Source: Agrilutibacter niabensis | Lineage (GTDB): Bacteria > Pseudomonadota > Gammaproteobacteria > Xanthomonadales > Xanthomonadaceae | DNA: 64,000 nucleotides | Direction: 5' to 3' | NCBI RefSeq assembly: GCF_042657165.1 | Contig: NZ_JBHSNJ010000002.1 | Location: forward strand, 124,001-188,000 | Shown: piece by piece, positions 26,435-35,189 of the stretch | Layout of the letters: every line of letters begins with the position of its first letter | How positions within the stretch are numbered: the first letter of the stretch is position 1 | Position numbers and translations under genes: made by a program | The notes under the pieces: model-generated | The model's database searches: none | The model's input: the letters and a program-made list of their open reading frames with translations, nothing else | What the model was told of the DNA's origin: nothing

Positions 26435-26809
26435 ATGCAGCTGAACCTGGAACATCCCGACCATGCATTTCTGCTGCGTGGCGCCAACGGCACGGTCGCC
26501 GTGGTGAACGAACGGCAGCTGACTGCCAGTTTCGTCATCTCCCCGGACAAGCTCGTCGAGAACTGGGCTGTCGCCGATGCAAGTGCGATGACCATGGACG
26601 ACCTGGCTCCACTGCTGGCCATGGATCCTGAATTGATACTCCTGGGGACGGGAGAAATGCAGGTGTTTCCTCCCGCGCGGACGATTGCAGGCTGCCTGGC
26701 GCTGGGCATCGGAGTCGAAGCGATGAACAACGCCGCGGCAGCGCGAACCTACAGTGTCCTGGCACTGGAAGGGCGAAGGGTCGCCGCGGGATTCATCCTG
26801 GCTGCCTGA
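26435..26809 (+). CDS. Mth938-like domain protein (DUF498)
   Basis: A 124-residue soluble protein of the Mth938/NDUFAF3 fold. Typical segments are VVNERQLTASFVISPDK, PELILLGTGEMQVFPP with the conserved GTG turn, and GIGVEAMNNAAAARTYSVLA near 90-110. Mitochondrial relatives help complex I assembly; the bacterial role is unknown. It begins 21 bases after yhbY on the same strand and is followed 19 bases later by the acyltransferase. Confidence 0.9.
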   Translation: MQLNLEHPDHAFLLRGANGTVAVVNERQLTASFVISPDKLVENWAVADASAMTMDDLAPLLAMDPELILLGTGEMQVFPPARTIAGCLALGIGVEAMNNAAAARTYSVLALEGRRVAAGFILAA

Positions 26810-26827
26810 CCAACGCGGAGAACGAAC

Positions 26828-28804
26828 TTGAATCAAGCGATCAGCTACCGTCCGGATATCGACGGGCTGCGTGCAGTGGCCGTGCTCAGCGTGATTGCCT
26901 TCCACTTCGATGCACGCCTCTTGCCAGGCGGCTTCATCGGGGTCGACATTTTCTTCGTGATTTCCGGATTTCTCATCACGTCGATCCTGCGTCGCGAGAT
27001 GGAAGCCGGAACGTTTTCATTTGGCGCCTTCTACCTGCGCCGCATCCGCCGCATCGCCCCCGCCTACTTCGCGATGGTTGCAGTAACGCTGGTGGTGGGC
27101 TGCTTCCTGCTGGCGCCACCTGACCTGGAGGCCCTCGGAAAGTCCGCTTTGTGGAGTTCGCTGTCCGTCCCGAACATCCATTTCTGGCGCGCCGTCGATA
27201 CAAGTTACTTCGCCGCGGACAACCGCCAGCTGCCGCTGCTTCACCTCTGGTCGCTGGGCGTCGAGGAACAGTTCTACCTCCTCTGGCCCTCCCTCCTGCT
27301 CGCGATGATCAAGCTCCCGCGCGCGGCGTTGCTCGCGCTGCTGACGGCATTCGTCGTGTGGTCGTTCCAGTTCGCGCAGACCAGGATCGGTTCCGATGCC
27401 TCGTTTGCGTACTACATGCTCCCCCCGCGCGCGGGCGAACTCGGTGTCGGTGCCCTGCTGGCGCTCGTGCCGTCGATCCATGGAAAGCGCGATGGCGGCA
27501 TTGGTCATGAACTCCTGTCGATAGCCGGCCTGGCACTTATTGCAGGAAGTCTGTTCCTGCTCGATGAGAAGTCGGATTTTCCGGGGATGAACGCCCTGTA
27601 CCCGTGCGTAGGGGCGGCGTTGCTCATCCTTGCGGGAACTCGAAGGCAGTGCAGCACTACCGCTTTCCTGAGATCGAGCCCGGTGGTCTGGATCGGGCTT
27701 GTTTCATATTCGCTTTATCTCTGGCACTGGCCGGTACTGGCATTCATCCGCTACTTCCAGCCATCGCCGGGCCCCTTAATGATGGCCGGCGCCGGCGTGT
27801 TGATCCTGGCATTGTCAGTTGCCAGCTATTACGGGGTCGAGCGACCTTTCCGGAACATCGACATGCCCCGCCGCAGGCAGCCCGTATTGCTGTACGCGCT
27901 CCCGGTCGCAGTGCTCGTGTCCGCATCGTTCGCGGCAATCCTGTTACCCGAACGCATTGGTGTTATCGGGGATCGCCTCGCTTACGCCCGCGCGGAGCGC
28001 AACCTCAAGATCTACACCGCTCCTGCGTTCGAGTATCGCTACAACTGCCAGCTGTCCACGTTCGACCCCGGGGTGCTGATGCGGCCGGAATGTGTCCACG
28101 GGAAGGCAGGAGCCGGTGCAACGCGTGCGCTGCTATGGGGTGATTCGCATGCCGCCCATTACATCGGGGTTGTCGCGACGCTCGCCGAGCGGGATGGGTT
28201 CGCGTTGCGAAATGCCTCGTTATCCACCTGCCCACCGATCCTTGGGTCGAAGAATGTGTATGGCGCTGGGGAGTACCGCAGTCACTGCGCGGCGTTCCTG
28301 TCGTACATGGCATCGTCGATCGACGACTACCAGACGGTCTACCTGGGCGCGCAGTGGAGGGTTCATTTCCGGAATCCGGACTTCGCCGGCGATCTGGAGA
28401 ACACTCTCAACACGCTGGTTTCACGTGGAAAGACCGTCATCCTGCTCGGGCAGGCGCCGGAGTTCCCCAGGTACGACCGGAACTGCGAACTCAGGAACCT
28501 GCGTCACTCCGTCGTGGATTGTGGTGCGCTCGCCAGGCAAAGGGACCAGGGGATAGGAGAACACAATCTGCGCCTACAGCAGATGGCTGCACGGATACGG
28601 GGAGTCCGATATATGGATGTGCATGGAGTGCTGTGCAGCAGGGGCACATGCAGTCCGTATCTGGATGGCCGCCCCGTCTACTTCGACCATTCCCACCTGA
28701 GCATGGACGGGTCGTGGGTAGTCGGAACGCACATGTGGAACTCACCTGTCGCAGGCCAGGCGATGACCAGCCATTCCGTTCAACGAGCGGCACAGGCGTT
28801 CTAG
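26828..28804 (+). CDS. OafA-like integral membrane acyltransferase with C-terminal SGNH domain
   Basis: Probably O-acetylates a surface polysaccharide. It has 658 residues. The first 370 form an acyltransferase-3 domain of about 10-11 helices (SYRPDIDGLRAVAVLSVIAF, GGFIGVDIFFVISGFLI, HLWSLGVEEQFYLLWP). The C-terminal 230 form a periplasmic SGNH hydrolase domain with GDSHAAHY near D439 and DHSH near 620-623. This two-part layout matches lipopolysaccharide O-antigen and related acetylases. It starts with TTG behind a GGAG ribosome site. Its base composition is lower in G+C than its neighbours, so it may have been acquired. Confidence 0.92.
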   Translation: MNQAISYRPDIDGLRAVAVLSVIAFHFDARLLPGGFIGVDIFFVISGFLITSILRREMEAGTFSFGAFYLRRIRRIAPAYFAMVAVTLVVGCFLLAPPDLEALGKSALWSSLSVPNIHFWRAVDTSYFAADNRQLPLLHLWSLGVEEQFYLLWPSLLLAMIKLPRAALLALLTAFVVWSFQFAQTRIGSDASFAYYMLPPRAGELGVGALLALVPSIHGKRDGGIGHELLSIAGLALIAGSLFLLDEKSDFPGMNALYPCVGAALLILAGTRRQCSTTAFLRSSPVVWIGLVSYSLYLWHWPVLAFIRYFQPSPGPLMMAGAGVLILALSVASYYGVERPFRNIDMPRRRQPVLLYALPVAVLVSASFAAILLPERIGVIGDRLAYARAERNLKIYTAPAFEYRYNCQLSTFDPGVLMRPECVHGKAGAGATRALLWGDSHAAHYIGVVATLAERDGFALRNASLSTCPPILGSKNVYGAGEYRSHCAAFLSYMASSIDDYQTVYLGAQWRVHFRNPDFAGDLENTLNTLVSRGKTVILLGQAPEFPRYDRNCELRNLRHSVVDCGALARQRDQGIGEHNLRLQQMAARIRGVRYMDVHGVLCSRGTCSPYLDGRPVYFDHSHLSMDGSWVVGTHMWNSPVAGQAMTSHSVQRAAQAF

Positions 28805-28832
28805 AACTGCAACGCGGCCTACCGGCGACCCG

Positions 28833-29654
28833 TCAGCGCTTCGGCAGGTACGTCAGCGGATCGACGGGCTTGCCGTTGTAGCGGATCTCGAAGTGCAGCA
28901 TGTCGCGGGCCGCGCCGGTGCGGCCCATCACCGCGATCTGCTGGCCGGCTTTCACGATCGCGCCTTCGTTGACCATGCGCGCCCGGTTGTGGCCGTAGGC
29001 GGACAGCCACGCGTCGTTGTGCTTGATGATGATCAGTTCGCCGTAGCCGACGAGGCCGGAACCGGAATACACCACCACGCCATCGCCGGCCGCGTTCACC
29101 GGCGCTCCGCCGTCGCCACCGATATCGATGCCTTGCCGGGTCGGCTCGCCCGCGACGAAGCGGTTGAGCAGCGCGCCTTCGGCGGGCCAGCGCCAGCCTA
29201 TGTCGCTGACAGGCGGTGCCGAAGGAGGTACCGGGCGTGCCGGCGGTGGAGCGCTGACCGGCTTTACTGCCGGCGGGCGCGTCGTGAAGACGCTGCCGGC
29301 CGCAGACCGTGCGGGGTTGGGACTACCCGGGGGACGTGAAACAGTCGCGGCCGGTCGCGTCGCCGTCGCCGCGCTACCGCCGCGCGGATACAGGCGCAGG
29401 CTCTGTCCGGGGTAGATCGTGTAAGGGGCACTGATTCCGTTCCAGGCGGCAAGGTCGCGCACGTCGATGCCGTTGCGGAACGCGATGCCGTAGAGCGTAT
29501 CGCCGCGCTGAACCTGTGCGGTGGCGCCGTACTTCGGCGTCGAAACCCGTCGCGCGGCGGAGGTCGCCCCACCCTTGCGCACCACGGTGCTGGTACAGGC
29601 CGCCATCGCGATCATGGCGAGGGCAAGGAAGACAATCCGGGTCGAGTTGCTCAT
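28833..29654 (-). CDS. nlpD: NlpD-type LysM / degenerate M23 lipoprotein, amidase activator
   Basis: Outer-membrane lipoprotein that activates a cell-wall amidase at division. It has 273 residues: lipobox AMAAC, LysM domain (about 48-92, RGDTLYGIAFRNGIDVRDL), a Pro/Ala-rich linker and a C-terminal M23 (LytM) domain ending DPLTYLPKR. The zinc histidines are missing: RQGID replaces HxGxD and DMLHFEIR replaces HxHFEIR. It therefore cannot cleave peptidoglycan itself, as in E. coli NlpD. The start overlaps the previous gene by 4 bases. No rpoS follows. Confidence 0.94.
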   Translation of the reverse strand: MSNSTRIVFLALAMIAMAACTSTVVRKGGATSAARRVSTPKYGATAQVQRGDTLYGIAFRNGIDVRDLAAWNGISAPYTIYPGQSLRLYPRGGSAATATRPAATVSRPPGSPNPARSAAGSVFTTRPPAVKPVSAPPPARPVPPSAPPVSDIGWRWPAEGALLNRFVAGEPTRQGIDIGGDGGAPVNAAGDGVVVYSGSGLVGYGELIIIKHNDAWLSAYGHNRARMVNEGAIVKAGQQIAVMGRTGAARDMLHFEIRYNGKPVDPLTYLPKR

Positions 29655-30268
29655 GCGCCTTGTTGTGTATGCCAGATCAGCCAGCCCAGTGCGCCCACCA
29701 GCAGGAGCATCGCTGCCCAGCCGATCGGTTCGATGTAGCGCCGCAGCGCCGCTTCCGCGCGTGCACCGCCGATGCGGATCGCCAGCGCCACCAGGAACAC
29801 GCGCTTGCCACGGCCGATGAACATGCTGGCGAGGAACGGTAGCAGCGGTACGCCGACGATGCCTGACGCCCAGGTGAAGAACTTGAGCGGGATCGGCGTG
29901 AAACCGGCGATCACCAGCAGCCAGAACACTTTCCACGGCGACTGCGCGGCGATCTCCCGCAGCATGGCCACCTGGTGCTCGATCTTGCCGATCCAGCCCA
30001 GTGCCTCGAACAGCGGCTTGACCAGCTCGTAGGCGAAGTGCCCCAGCAGGTAGCCGACGACGGCGCCCAACAGCGATCCCACCAGGCTCAGGGTCGCGAA
30101 CCAGAAGCCGCGCCTGGGCCGCGACAGGCACATCGGGGCGAGCATCACTTCGGGCGGGACCGGGAAGATCACCGCTTCGGCAAAACTGAGGATCGTCAGC
30201 AACGTCGGCGCGTTGCGATGGCGCGCCCAGCCAAGGGTGCGTTCGTAGAGCGGCCCAAAGATCTTCAA
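29651..30268 (-). CDS. YqaA-family (SNARE-associated/DedA-like) inner-membrane protein
   Basis: A 205-residue membrane protein with the VTT/SNARE-assoc fold: ILSFAEAVIFPVPPEVML near 28-45, GSLLGAVVGYLLGHFAYE, and FTPIPLKFFTWASGIVG. The likely start is TTG 30268 (LKIFGPLYERTL), overlapping the pcm stop; the frame continues upstream only as antisense-like sequence. The gene is wedged between pcm and nlpD with overlaps on both sides, so the four surE-to-nlpD genes form one unit. The role is unknown; DedA relatives are linked to membrane homeostasis or undecaprenyl phosphate recycling. Confidence 0.88.
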   Translation of the reverse strand: MKIFGPLYERTLGWARHRNAPTLLTILSFAEAVIFPVPPEVMLAPMCLSRPRRGFWFATLSLVGSLLGAVVGYLLGHFAYELVKPLFEALGWIGKIEHQVAMLREIAAQSPWKVFWLLVIAGFTPIPLKFFTWASGIVGVPLLPFLASMFIGRGKRVFLVALAIRIGGARAEAALRRYIEPIGWAAMLLLVGALGWLIWHTQQGA

Positions 30269-30942
30269 TCGATCATTCCGGAAAGCAGGGGCACGAACAC
30301 CACGGGCGCCAGCACGTCCTGGGTGATCTGGCCGTCGGCGTCCTTGTGCAGCTTCATCAGCGCCTGCGAGGACGCACCGCCCACGGGCGCGATGAGATTG
30401 CCCGCCGGTGCCAGCTGCTCGGTCAGCGCATCCACCAGCGACGGCGCGGCCGCGGTCACGATGATGGCGTCGAACGGACCGTTCTCGGCCCAGCCGATGC
30501 GGCCGTCGTCGTGCTTGCTGCGGATGTTCATGCCGAGGGTGCGGAAGCGCTTGCGCGCAGTGCGCAGCAGCTCGCCGATGCGCTCCACGGTGTGCACTTC
30601 CAGCCCCAGCGCGGCGAGCACGGCGGCCTGATAGCCGGAGCCGGTGCCGATTTCCAGGACCTTCTTCGGCGCGGCCTCGAGCACGGCCTCGGTCATCTTC
30701 GCCACCACCCACGGTTGCGAGATGGTCTGGCCGTGGCCGATCGGCAACGCGGTGTCCTCATAGGCGCGGGTCGCCAGCGCCTCGTCGACGAACAGGTGGC
30801 GCGGCACGGTGCGGATGGCATTGAGCACGCGCTCGTCGCGGATGCCGTTGTCGCGCAGGCGCTCGACCAGGCGGTCGCGCACGCGCTGCGAGGTCATGCC
30901 CTGTCCGATCGCTTCGGGTTGCAGTCGCATGCGCATCATCAT
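30265..30942 (-). CDS. pcm: Protein-L-isoaspartate O-methyltransferase
   Basis: Repairs isoaspartyl damage in ageing proteins by methylating L-isoaspartate with SAM. It has 225 residues. The SAM-binding motif is VLEIGTGSGYQAAVLA; PIGHGQTISQPWVVAKMTE near 67-85 is the substrate-side signature. FDAIIVTAAAPSLVD and APVGG follow. ATG 30942 overlaps the surE stop; nearby ATG codons 3 and 5 codons inside are alternatives. Confidence 0.96.
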   Translation of the reverse strand: MMMRMRLQPEAIGQGMTSQRVRDRLVERLRDNGIRDERVLNAIRTVPRHLFVDEALATRAYEDTALPIGHGQTISQPWVVAKMTEAVLEAAPKKVLEIGTGSGYQAAVLAALGLEVHTVERIGELLRTARKRFRTLGMNIRSKHDDGRIGWAENGPFDAIIVTAAAPSLVDALTEQLAPAGNLIAPVGGASSQALMKLHKDADGQITQDVLAPVVFVPLLSGMID

Positions 30943-31718
30943 GCGGCCTTGCCCGTCGAAGCGGCGAGACCATCGACCCAGCTCGCCACCTGTTCAAGCG
31001 CGGTGTAGCGCGTCAGGTCGACATGGATGGGGGTGATCGAAATATGGCCGCTGCGCACCGCATGGAAGTCGGTGCCCGCACCGGAATCGGCTTCGGGACC
31101 GGCCGGACCGATCCACCACCATTGCCGGCCGCGCGGGTCGCGCTGGGGAATGCAGGGCTCGGCGCGATGGCGGTTGCCCAGGCGGGTGACCTCGAAGCCG
31201 GACAACTCGTTCCACGGCAGATCGGGCACGTTGACGTTGAGGATGGTGTCGGCCGGGAGCGGCTCGGCCACCAGCCGCGCAATGATTTCGACCGCCGCGC
31301 GCGCGGCGGTTTCGTAATGCTGGCCCTTGTGGTCGGTGGTCACCAGCGAAACGGCCACGGCCGGCAGGCCCAGGAAGCGGCCCTCCATGGCGGCGGCGAC
31401 CGTGCCGGAATAGATCACGTCGTCACCGAGGTTGGCCGTGTTGTTGATGCCGGACACGACGAGGTCGGGTTCGGCCTCGAGCATGCCGGTGATGGCGACA
31501 TGGACGCAGTCGGTCGGCGTGCCAAAGACGCGCCAGGTCGCGGGGTCCTGCTGGACCACCCGTACCGGCATGTCGAGCGTGAGCGAATTGCTGGCGCCGG
31601 AGCGGTCGCGGTCGGGCGCGACGACGAGGACCTCATGGCCCGCGGCGCGCAGCCCTGCGGCCAGGACCTGGATACCAGGGGCGTCGACACCATCGTCGTT
31701 GCTGACCAGAACGCGCAT
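30939..31718 (-). CDS. surE: 5'/3'-nucleotidase SurE
   Basis: Dephosphorylates nucleoside monophosphates; linked to stationary-phase survival. It has 259 residues from ATG 31718, with the SurE signature at the start: MRVLVSNDDGVDAPGI, metal ligands D8/D9. SGASNSLTLD, SGINNTANLGDDVIYSGTV and GHISITPIHVD complete the fold. A possible upstream start would add MSVPLHSPEFSEL. It heads surE-pcm-yqaA-nlpD and diverges from the smr gene. Confidence 0.97.
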   Translation of the reverse strand: MRVLVSNDDGVDAPGIQVLAAGLRAAGHEVLVVAPDRDRSGASNSLTLDMPVRVVQQDPATWRVFGTPTDCVHVAITGMLEAEPDLVVSGINNTANLGDDVIYSGTVAAAMEGRFLGLPAVAVSLVTTDHKGQHYETAARAAVEIIARLVAEPLPADTILNVNVPDLPWNELSGFEVTRLGNRHRAEPCIPQRDPRGRQWWWIGPAGPEADSGAGTDFHAVRSGHISITPIHVDLTRYTALEQVASWVDGLAASTGKAA

Positions 31719-31903
31719 CAATTCGGAGAATTCGGGGGAGTGGAGCGGAACGCTCATGATAGCCGATGGCCGGTGCCAGACCGACGGCGGCGGCGCGCGG
31801 CGAGCGTGCGGACCGCGAGCGCCGGCAAGGCGGAGCCGCTCAACCGTCGCGCCACGCGAGGATTGCTGCAAACCAGCACCCCCATCGCGCTACGCTGATG
31901 GCC

Positions 31904-32470
31904 ATGACGTCAGACAAAGACGACGATGCCGACCTCTTCCGCGCGGCCATAGGCCCGGTGCGAAGGCTGCGCGATGCCACGCCTCCGCCGTCGGCGCCCA
32001 AGCCCAAGCCCCGCGCGCGCATGGCCGAGCGCGACGAAGCCGCCGCGCGCGAGGAGTTCCGCCATGCGCTCGACGCCACGCTGCTGGAAGCGGGCGACGT
32101 CCTCTCCTATCGCCGTGACACGCTCCCGCCGCGCAGCCTGCAACGACTGCGGCGCGGAGAGATCGCGGTGCAGGACGAACTGGACCTGCATGGCGCCGAT
32201 GCGCGCGAGGCCGAAACCCTGCTGCGTGCCTTCCTCACCCATGCGCGCGAGCACGACCTGGGCTGCGTGCGGATCATCCACGGCAAGGGATTGCACGGCA
32301 GCGGCTCCAACCCCTATGCGAGCCGCGACGCGCCGATATTGAAGAACCTGGTGGATCGCCTGTTGCGCCAGCGCGCGGACGTCCTCGGCTTCCACTCCGC
32401 ACCGCCCGCGCAGGGCGGCACCGGAGCGGTGCTGGTATTGCTGGCGCCGCGCCGACCACGCTCAGCCTGA
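31904..32470 (+). CDS. Smr-domain protein (SmrA-like DNA endonuclease)
   Basis: A 188-residue cytoplasmic protein. The N-terminal half is charged and probably flexible (PPPSAPKPKPRARMAERDE). The C-terminal 90 residues are an Smr domain with the DELDLHGADAREAETLL and RIIHGKGLHGSGSNPY motifs. The DxH and HGxG elements are those needed for nicking endonuclease activity in MutS2 and SmrA. An ATG two codons upstream is equally possible. It is divergent from surE and convergent with the small lipoprotein. Confidence 0.92.
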   Translation: MTSDKDDDADLFRAAIGPVRRLRDATPPPSAPKPKPRARMAERDEAAAREEFRHALDATLLEAGDVLSYRRDTLPPRSLQRLRRGEIAVQDELDLHGADAREAETLLRAFLTHAREHDLGCVRIIHGKGLHGSGSNPYASRDAPILKNLVDRLLRQRADVLGFHSAPPAQGGTGAVLVLLAPRRPRSA

Positions 32471-32513
32471 ATCCGCAGGCAGAGCGAATCCCGGGCGACG
32501 CCGTGCCGCGCAC

Positions 32514-32744
32514 TCACTCCTGCTTGGCGACGATCTTCTTCGGCGGGTTGACCCATGTGAGGTCGATGCCACGACGACGGGCATAAGCCTCGACCCGCGC
32601 CATGTAGGCGTCGTCGCTGTCCATGCGGGTAGCTTGCTGCTGCTTGGCCGGCTCGTTGTAAGTGGTCGAGCCGCCCGAACTGGCACAGGCAGCCAGGCCG
32701 AGCATCGACACGGTCAATACAGCCATGCGTACAAAACGGTTCAT
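32514..32744 (-). CDS. Small lipoprotein of unknown function
   Basis: A 76-residue lipoprotein with a hydrophobic leader and lipobox GLAAC (lipidated cysteine near residue 19). A short Ser/Gly/Gln-rich linker follows, then a charged segment (YMARVEAYARRRGIDLTWVN) that looks helical. I do not recognise it beyond the resemblance to small xanthomonad lipoproteins placed near truD. An SD-like GGAGATG lies upstream. Function unknown. Confidence 0.72.
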   Translation of the reverse strand: MNRFVRMAVLTVSMLGLAACASSGGSTTYNEPAKQQQATRMDSDDAYMARVEAYARRRGIDLTWVNPPKKIVAKQE

Positions 32745-32881
32745 GACGGCATCTCCAGATGGCACTGCGACCGTGCACGTCTCGCACGGACGGCCCCGGC
32801 ACCAGACCGGCGCAATTCCTGCTTATACGCCGGGCCATATGGGCAGCCAGTGTCGGCACTGGCTTTCCGACAGGCGGTAGA

Positions 32882-33922
32882 TCAGCCGGGCACCATCGTG
32901 TTCATGTCGCCAAGTTCTGCCAGCACGACGGTGGCATAGGCACCGGGCGGCAGGGTGAATTCGAGTTCGAGGGCGCCGCAATCCGGCCATCGCCAGGCAA
33001 GGTTGCCCGGACGCAGGCGAAGCGCCCGCCGCTCCTGTTCCAGGCCGGCGTTCTCCAGTCCGGCGCGCAGGGCCAGCGCCTCGTCGCCGGCCAACTCGCG
33101 CATCTCGATCGCGGCCGCTTCGTCGCGGCTGCGCAGTTCGCCCCGCCCCCACAGTGGCCCGCTGGGATGGATGTCGAACACCGCGAGCCGGCGCGCCAGT
33201 TCATCGGTATACGGCTCCGGACCGAAGACGCTGCGGCTGCCATCGAGGGACCAGACTTCCCCTTCCAACCCGGCGTCCCAGTTGCCGGCACGAACCCGCG
33301 CCGCCAGTACCCGATTGAACAGTTCCGAGCGCGCCGCCGACAGCAGCAGCGTGCGCTCCTCGCGACGCACGCGACGTCCGGCAAACATCGCCAGCGCCTG
33401 CTCGACGTTGTCGCCCTTGCGGCCGAAACGCTGCTCGCCGAAATAGTTGGGCACGCCACGCAGGGCGATGGCCTGCAGGCGCTGCTCGATGGCGTCGCGA
33501 TCCGCCTGCACGCCCCGCAGCAGGAGCACGAAGCGATTTCCCGCCAGCGCGCCACGGGGCAGCTTGCGCGAATGCCAGGCGTGCTCGAGCACGTGGAAGT
33601 CGTCGGACTCGAGCGCCGCGATATCCGGTGCGACCTTCTTCGGCAGGTGCACGCTGAAACGCTGGCGGGTGACGGCATGCCGGTCCTTCAGGCCGGCATA
33701 GCTCACTGCCATTTCCGGCACGCGCGCCCATTGCGCCAGGCGCTTGGCGGCGAAAACGGTATTCATGCCGCGCTTCTCGATCGTCAGCAGCAGGTGTTCG
33801 CCACTGCCGCTGGGTTCGAAACCGGGCAGTTCCTCGACGAGGAAATCCTCCGGCGTCGTGCGGATCGCTGCCGACAGGACGGCATCGCCGTGGGCGCGAG
33901 GCAAGGAGGCTGCACCGGTCAT
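32882..33922 (-). CDS. truD: tRNA pseudouridine(13) synthase
   Basis: Makes pseudouridine at position 13 of tRNA-Glu and others. It has 346 residues, typical for TruD. The catalytic motif YAGLKDRHAVTRQRFSVHLP lies near 72-91, with the nucleophilic aspartate in KDRHA. NTVFAAKRLAQWARV precedes it; NYFGEQRFGRKGDNVEQAL (about 155-173) is the second TruD signature. It follows ispF with a gap of 34 bases, in the usual ispD-ispF-truD-surE order, although here a lipoprotein and smr intervene before surE. Confidence 0.96.
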   Translation of the reverse strand: MTGAASLPRAHGDAVLSAAIRTTPEDFLVEELPGFEPSGSGEHLLLTIEKRGMNTVFAAKRLAQWARVPEMAVSYAGLKDRHAVTRQRFSVHLPKKVAPDIAALESDDFHVLEHAWHSRKLPRGALAGNRFVLLLRGVQADRDAIEQRLQAIALRGVPNYFGEQRFGRKGDNVEQALAMFAGRRVRREERTLLLSAARSELFNRVLAARVRAGNWDAGLEGEVWSLDGSRSVFGPEPYTDELARRLAVFDIHPSGPLWGRGELRSRDEAAAIEMRELAGDEALALRAGLENAGLEQERRALRLRPGNLAWRWPDCGALELEFTLPPGAYATVVLAELGDMNTMVPG

Positions 33923-33956
33923 GGGCGCGATGCCGCAGCGGCGGAAACAAGCACCA

Positions 33957-34436
33957 TTACCGCTGCACCAGCAGCACCACCGCCTGCGCGGCGATGCCTT
34001 CGCCGCGCCCGGTGAAGCCCAGCTTCTCGCTGGTGGTCGCCTTGACGCTCACCGAAGTCACCTCGACGCCGAGATCCGACGCCAGCAGTTCGCGCATTGC
34101 CGGCGCATGCGGGCCGACTTTCGGGCGTTCGCAGATCACGGTGATGTCGGCGTTGCCGACGCGCCAGCCGCGTTCGCCGATGAGTTCGTTGCAGCGGCGC
34201 AGGAAGGCACGGCTGTCGGCGCCCTTCCACTGCGGGTCGCCGGGCGGGAAATGCTGGCCGATGTCGCCGAGTGCAAGCGCGCCGAGCAAGGCGTCGCACA
34301 GCGCATGGATCGCCACATCGCCGTCGGAATGTGCCACCACCCCGCGTTCGTGCGGGATGCGCACGCCACCGAGGAATACGTGGTCGCCTTCGCCGAACGC
34401 GTGGACGTCGAAGCCCTGGCCGATACGGATGTTCAT
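33957..34436 (-). CDS. ispF: 2-C-methyl-D-erythritol 2,4-cyclodiphosphate synthase
   Basis: Forms the cyclic diphosphate of the methylerythritol phosphate route to isoprenoids. It has 159 residues, the family length. Zinc ligands are D10 and H12 in GQGFDVHAF, plus the histidine in AHSDGDVAIHALCDALLGA. DIGQHFPPGDPQWKGADS and the substrate loop ATTSEKLGFTGRGEG are intact. The ATG at 34436 is preferred over a TTG two codons upstream. It pairs with ispD, the enzyme two steps earlier, as in many gammaproteobacteria. Confidence 0.96.
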   Translation of the reverse strand: MNIRIGQGFDVHAFGEGDHVFLGGVRIPHERGVVAHSDGDVAIHALCDALLGALALGDIGQHFPPGDPQWKGADSRAFLRRCNELIGERGWRVGNADITVICERPKVGPHAPAMRELLASDLGVEVTSVSVKATTSEKLGFTGRGEGIAAQAVVLLVQR

Positions 34437-34491
34437 CTTCAATGTCCCAACAGGTGCAGCGTCCGGAATGACGGCTCGACGACCTACGCAA

Positions 34492-35187
34492 TCACTGCGA
34501 GAGCAGGTATCGCGCCAGTGCCAGGTCCGCCGGCGTGGTGACCTTGAGGTTGTCCTCGCGGCCCTCGACCAGCAGCGGTTTCGCGCCCACGCGCTCCATC
34601 GCCATCGCCTCGTCGGTGACGACCACGCCGGCGCCGCGGGCGCTTTCCAGCGCGGCAGTCAGCGCAGCGCGACGGAAGGCCTGCGGCGTCAGTGCTCGCC
34701 AGAGTCCATCGCGTGGCTCGGTGGCGGCGATGCGCAGGCGGTCGTCGGCGCGCTTGAGCGTGTCCCGGACCGGCGCGGCCAACACGGCGCCGTCCGCATG
34801 GGCCTGCGCGGCGGCAACCAGGCGGTCGATGTCGTCGCCGCGAAGGTTCGGGCGCGCGGCATCGTGCACCAGGACCAGCGAATCCCCCGTGACCTCCGCA
34901 GGCAATGCCCGCAACGCCGCCAGCACCGAATCCGCGCGCTCACCGCCGCCTGCGCAACGCAGCACCGGCTTGCCATGCAGCGAGGTCCAACCCGGCCAGC
35001 GTTCGTCGTCGGCCGCCAGAGCGACCACTGCGCCGCCGATGCGCGGATGCGAAAGCAATGCATCGAGCGCATGTGCGACCAACGGTTGGCCGGCGATGTC
35101 GAGGTACTGCTTGGGAACCTCGCCACCAAAGCGCGTACCGCGCCCCGCGGCGGGAATGACGGCCCAGATACTGTCGCCACTGCCCAT
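34492..35187 (-). CDS. ispD: 2-C-methyl-D-erythritol 4-phosphate cytidylyltransferase
   Basis: Activates methylerythritol phosphate with CTP in isoprenoid synthesis. It has 231 residues. The nucleotide-binding loop is IPAAGRGTRFGGEVPKQYLD near 11-30. VLVHDAARP and the RDTLKRADD segment follow, and VTDEAMAMERVGAKPLLVEG near 195-214 contains the conserved glutamate-rich end. It begins 2 bases after ftsB ends and precedes ispF, forming ftsB-ispD-ispF-truD. Confidence 0.96.
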   Translation of the reverse strand: MGSGDSIWAVIPAAGRGTRFGGEVPKQYLDIAGQPLVAHALDALLSHPRIGGAVVALAADDERWPGWTSLHGKPVLRCAGGGERADSVLAALRALPAEVTGDSLVLVHDAARPNLRGDDIDRLVAAAQAHADGAVLAAPVRDTLKRADDRLRIAATEPRDGLWRALTPQAFRRAALTAALESARGAGVVVTDEAMAMERVGAKPLLVEGREDNLKVTTPADLALARYLLSQ

Positions 35188-35189
35188 GC

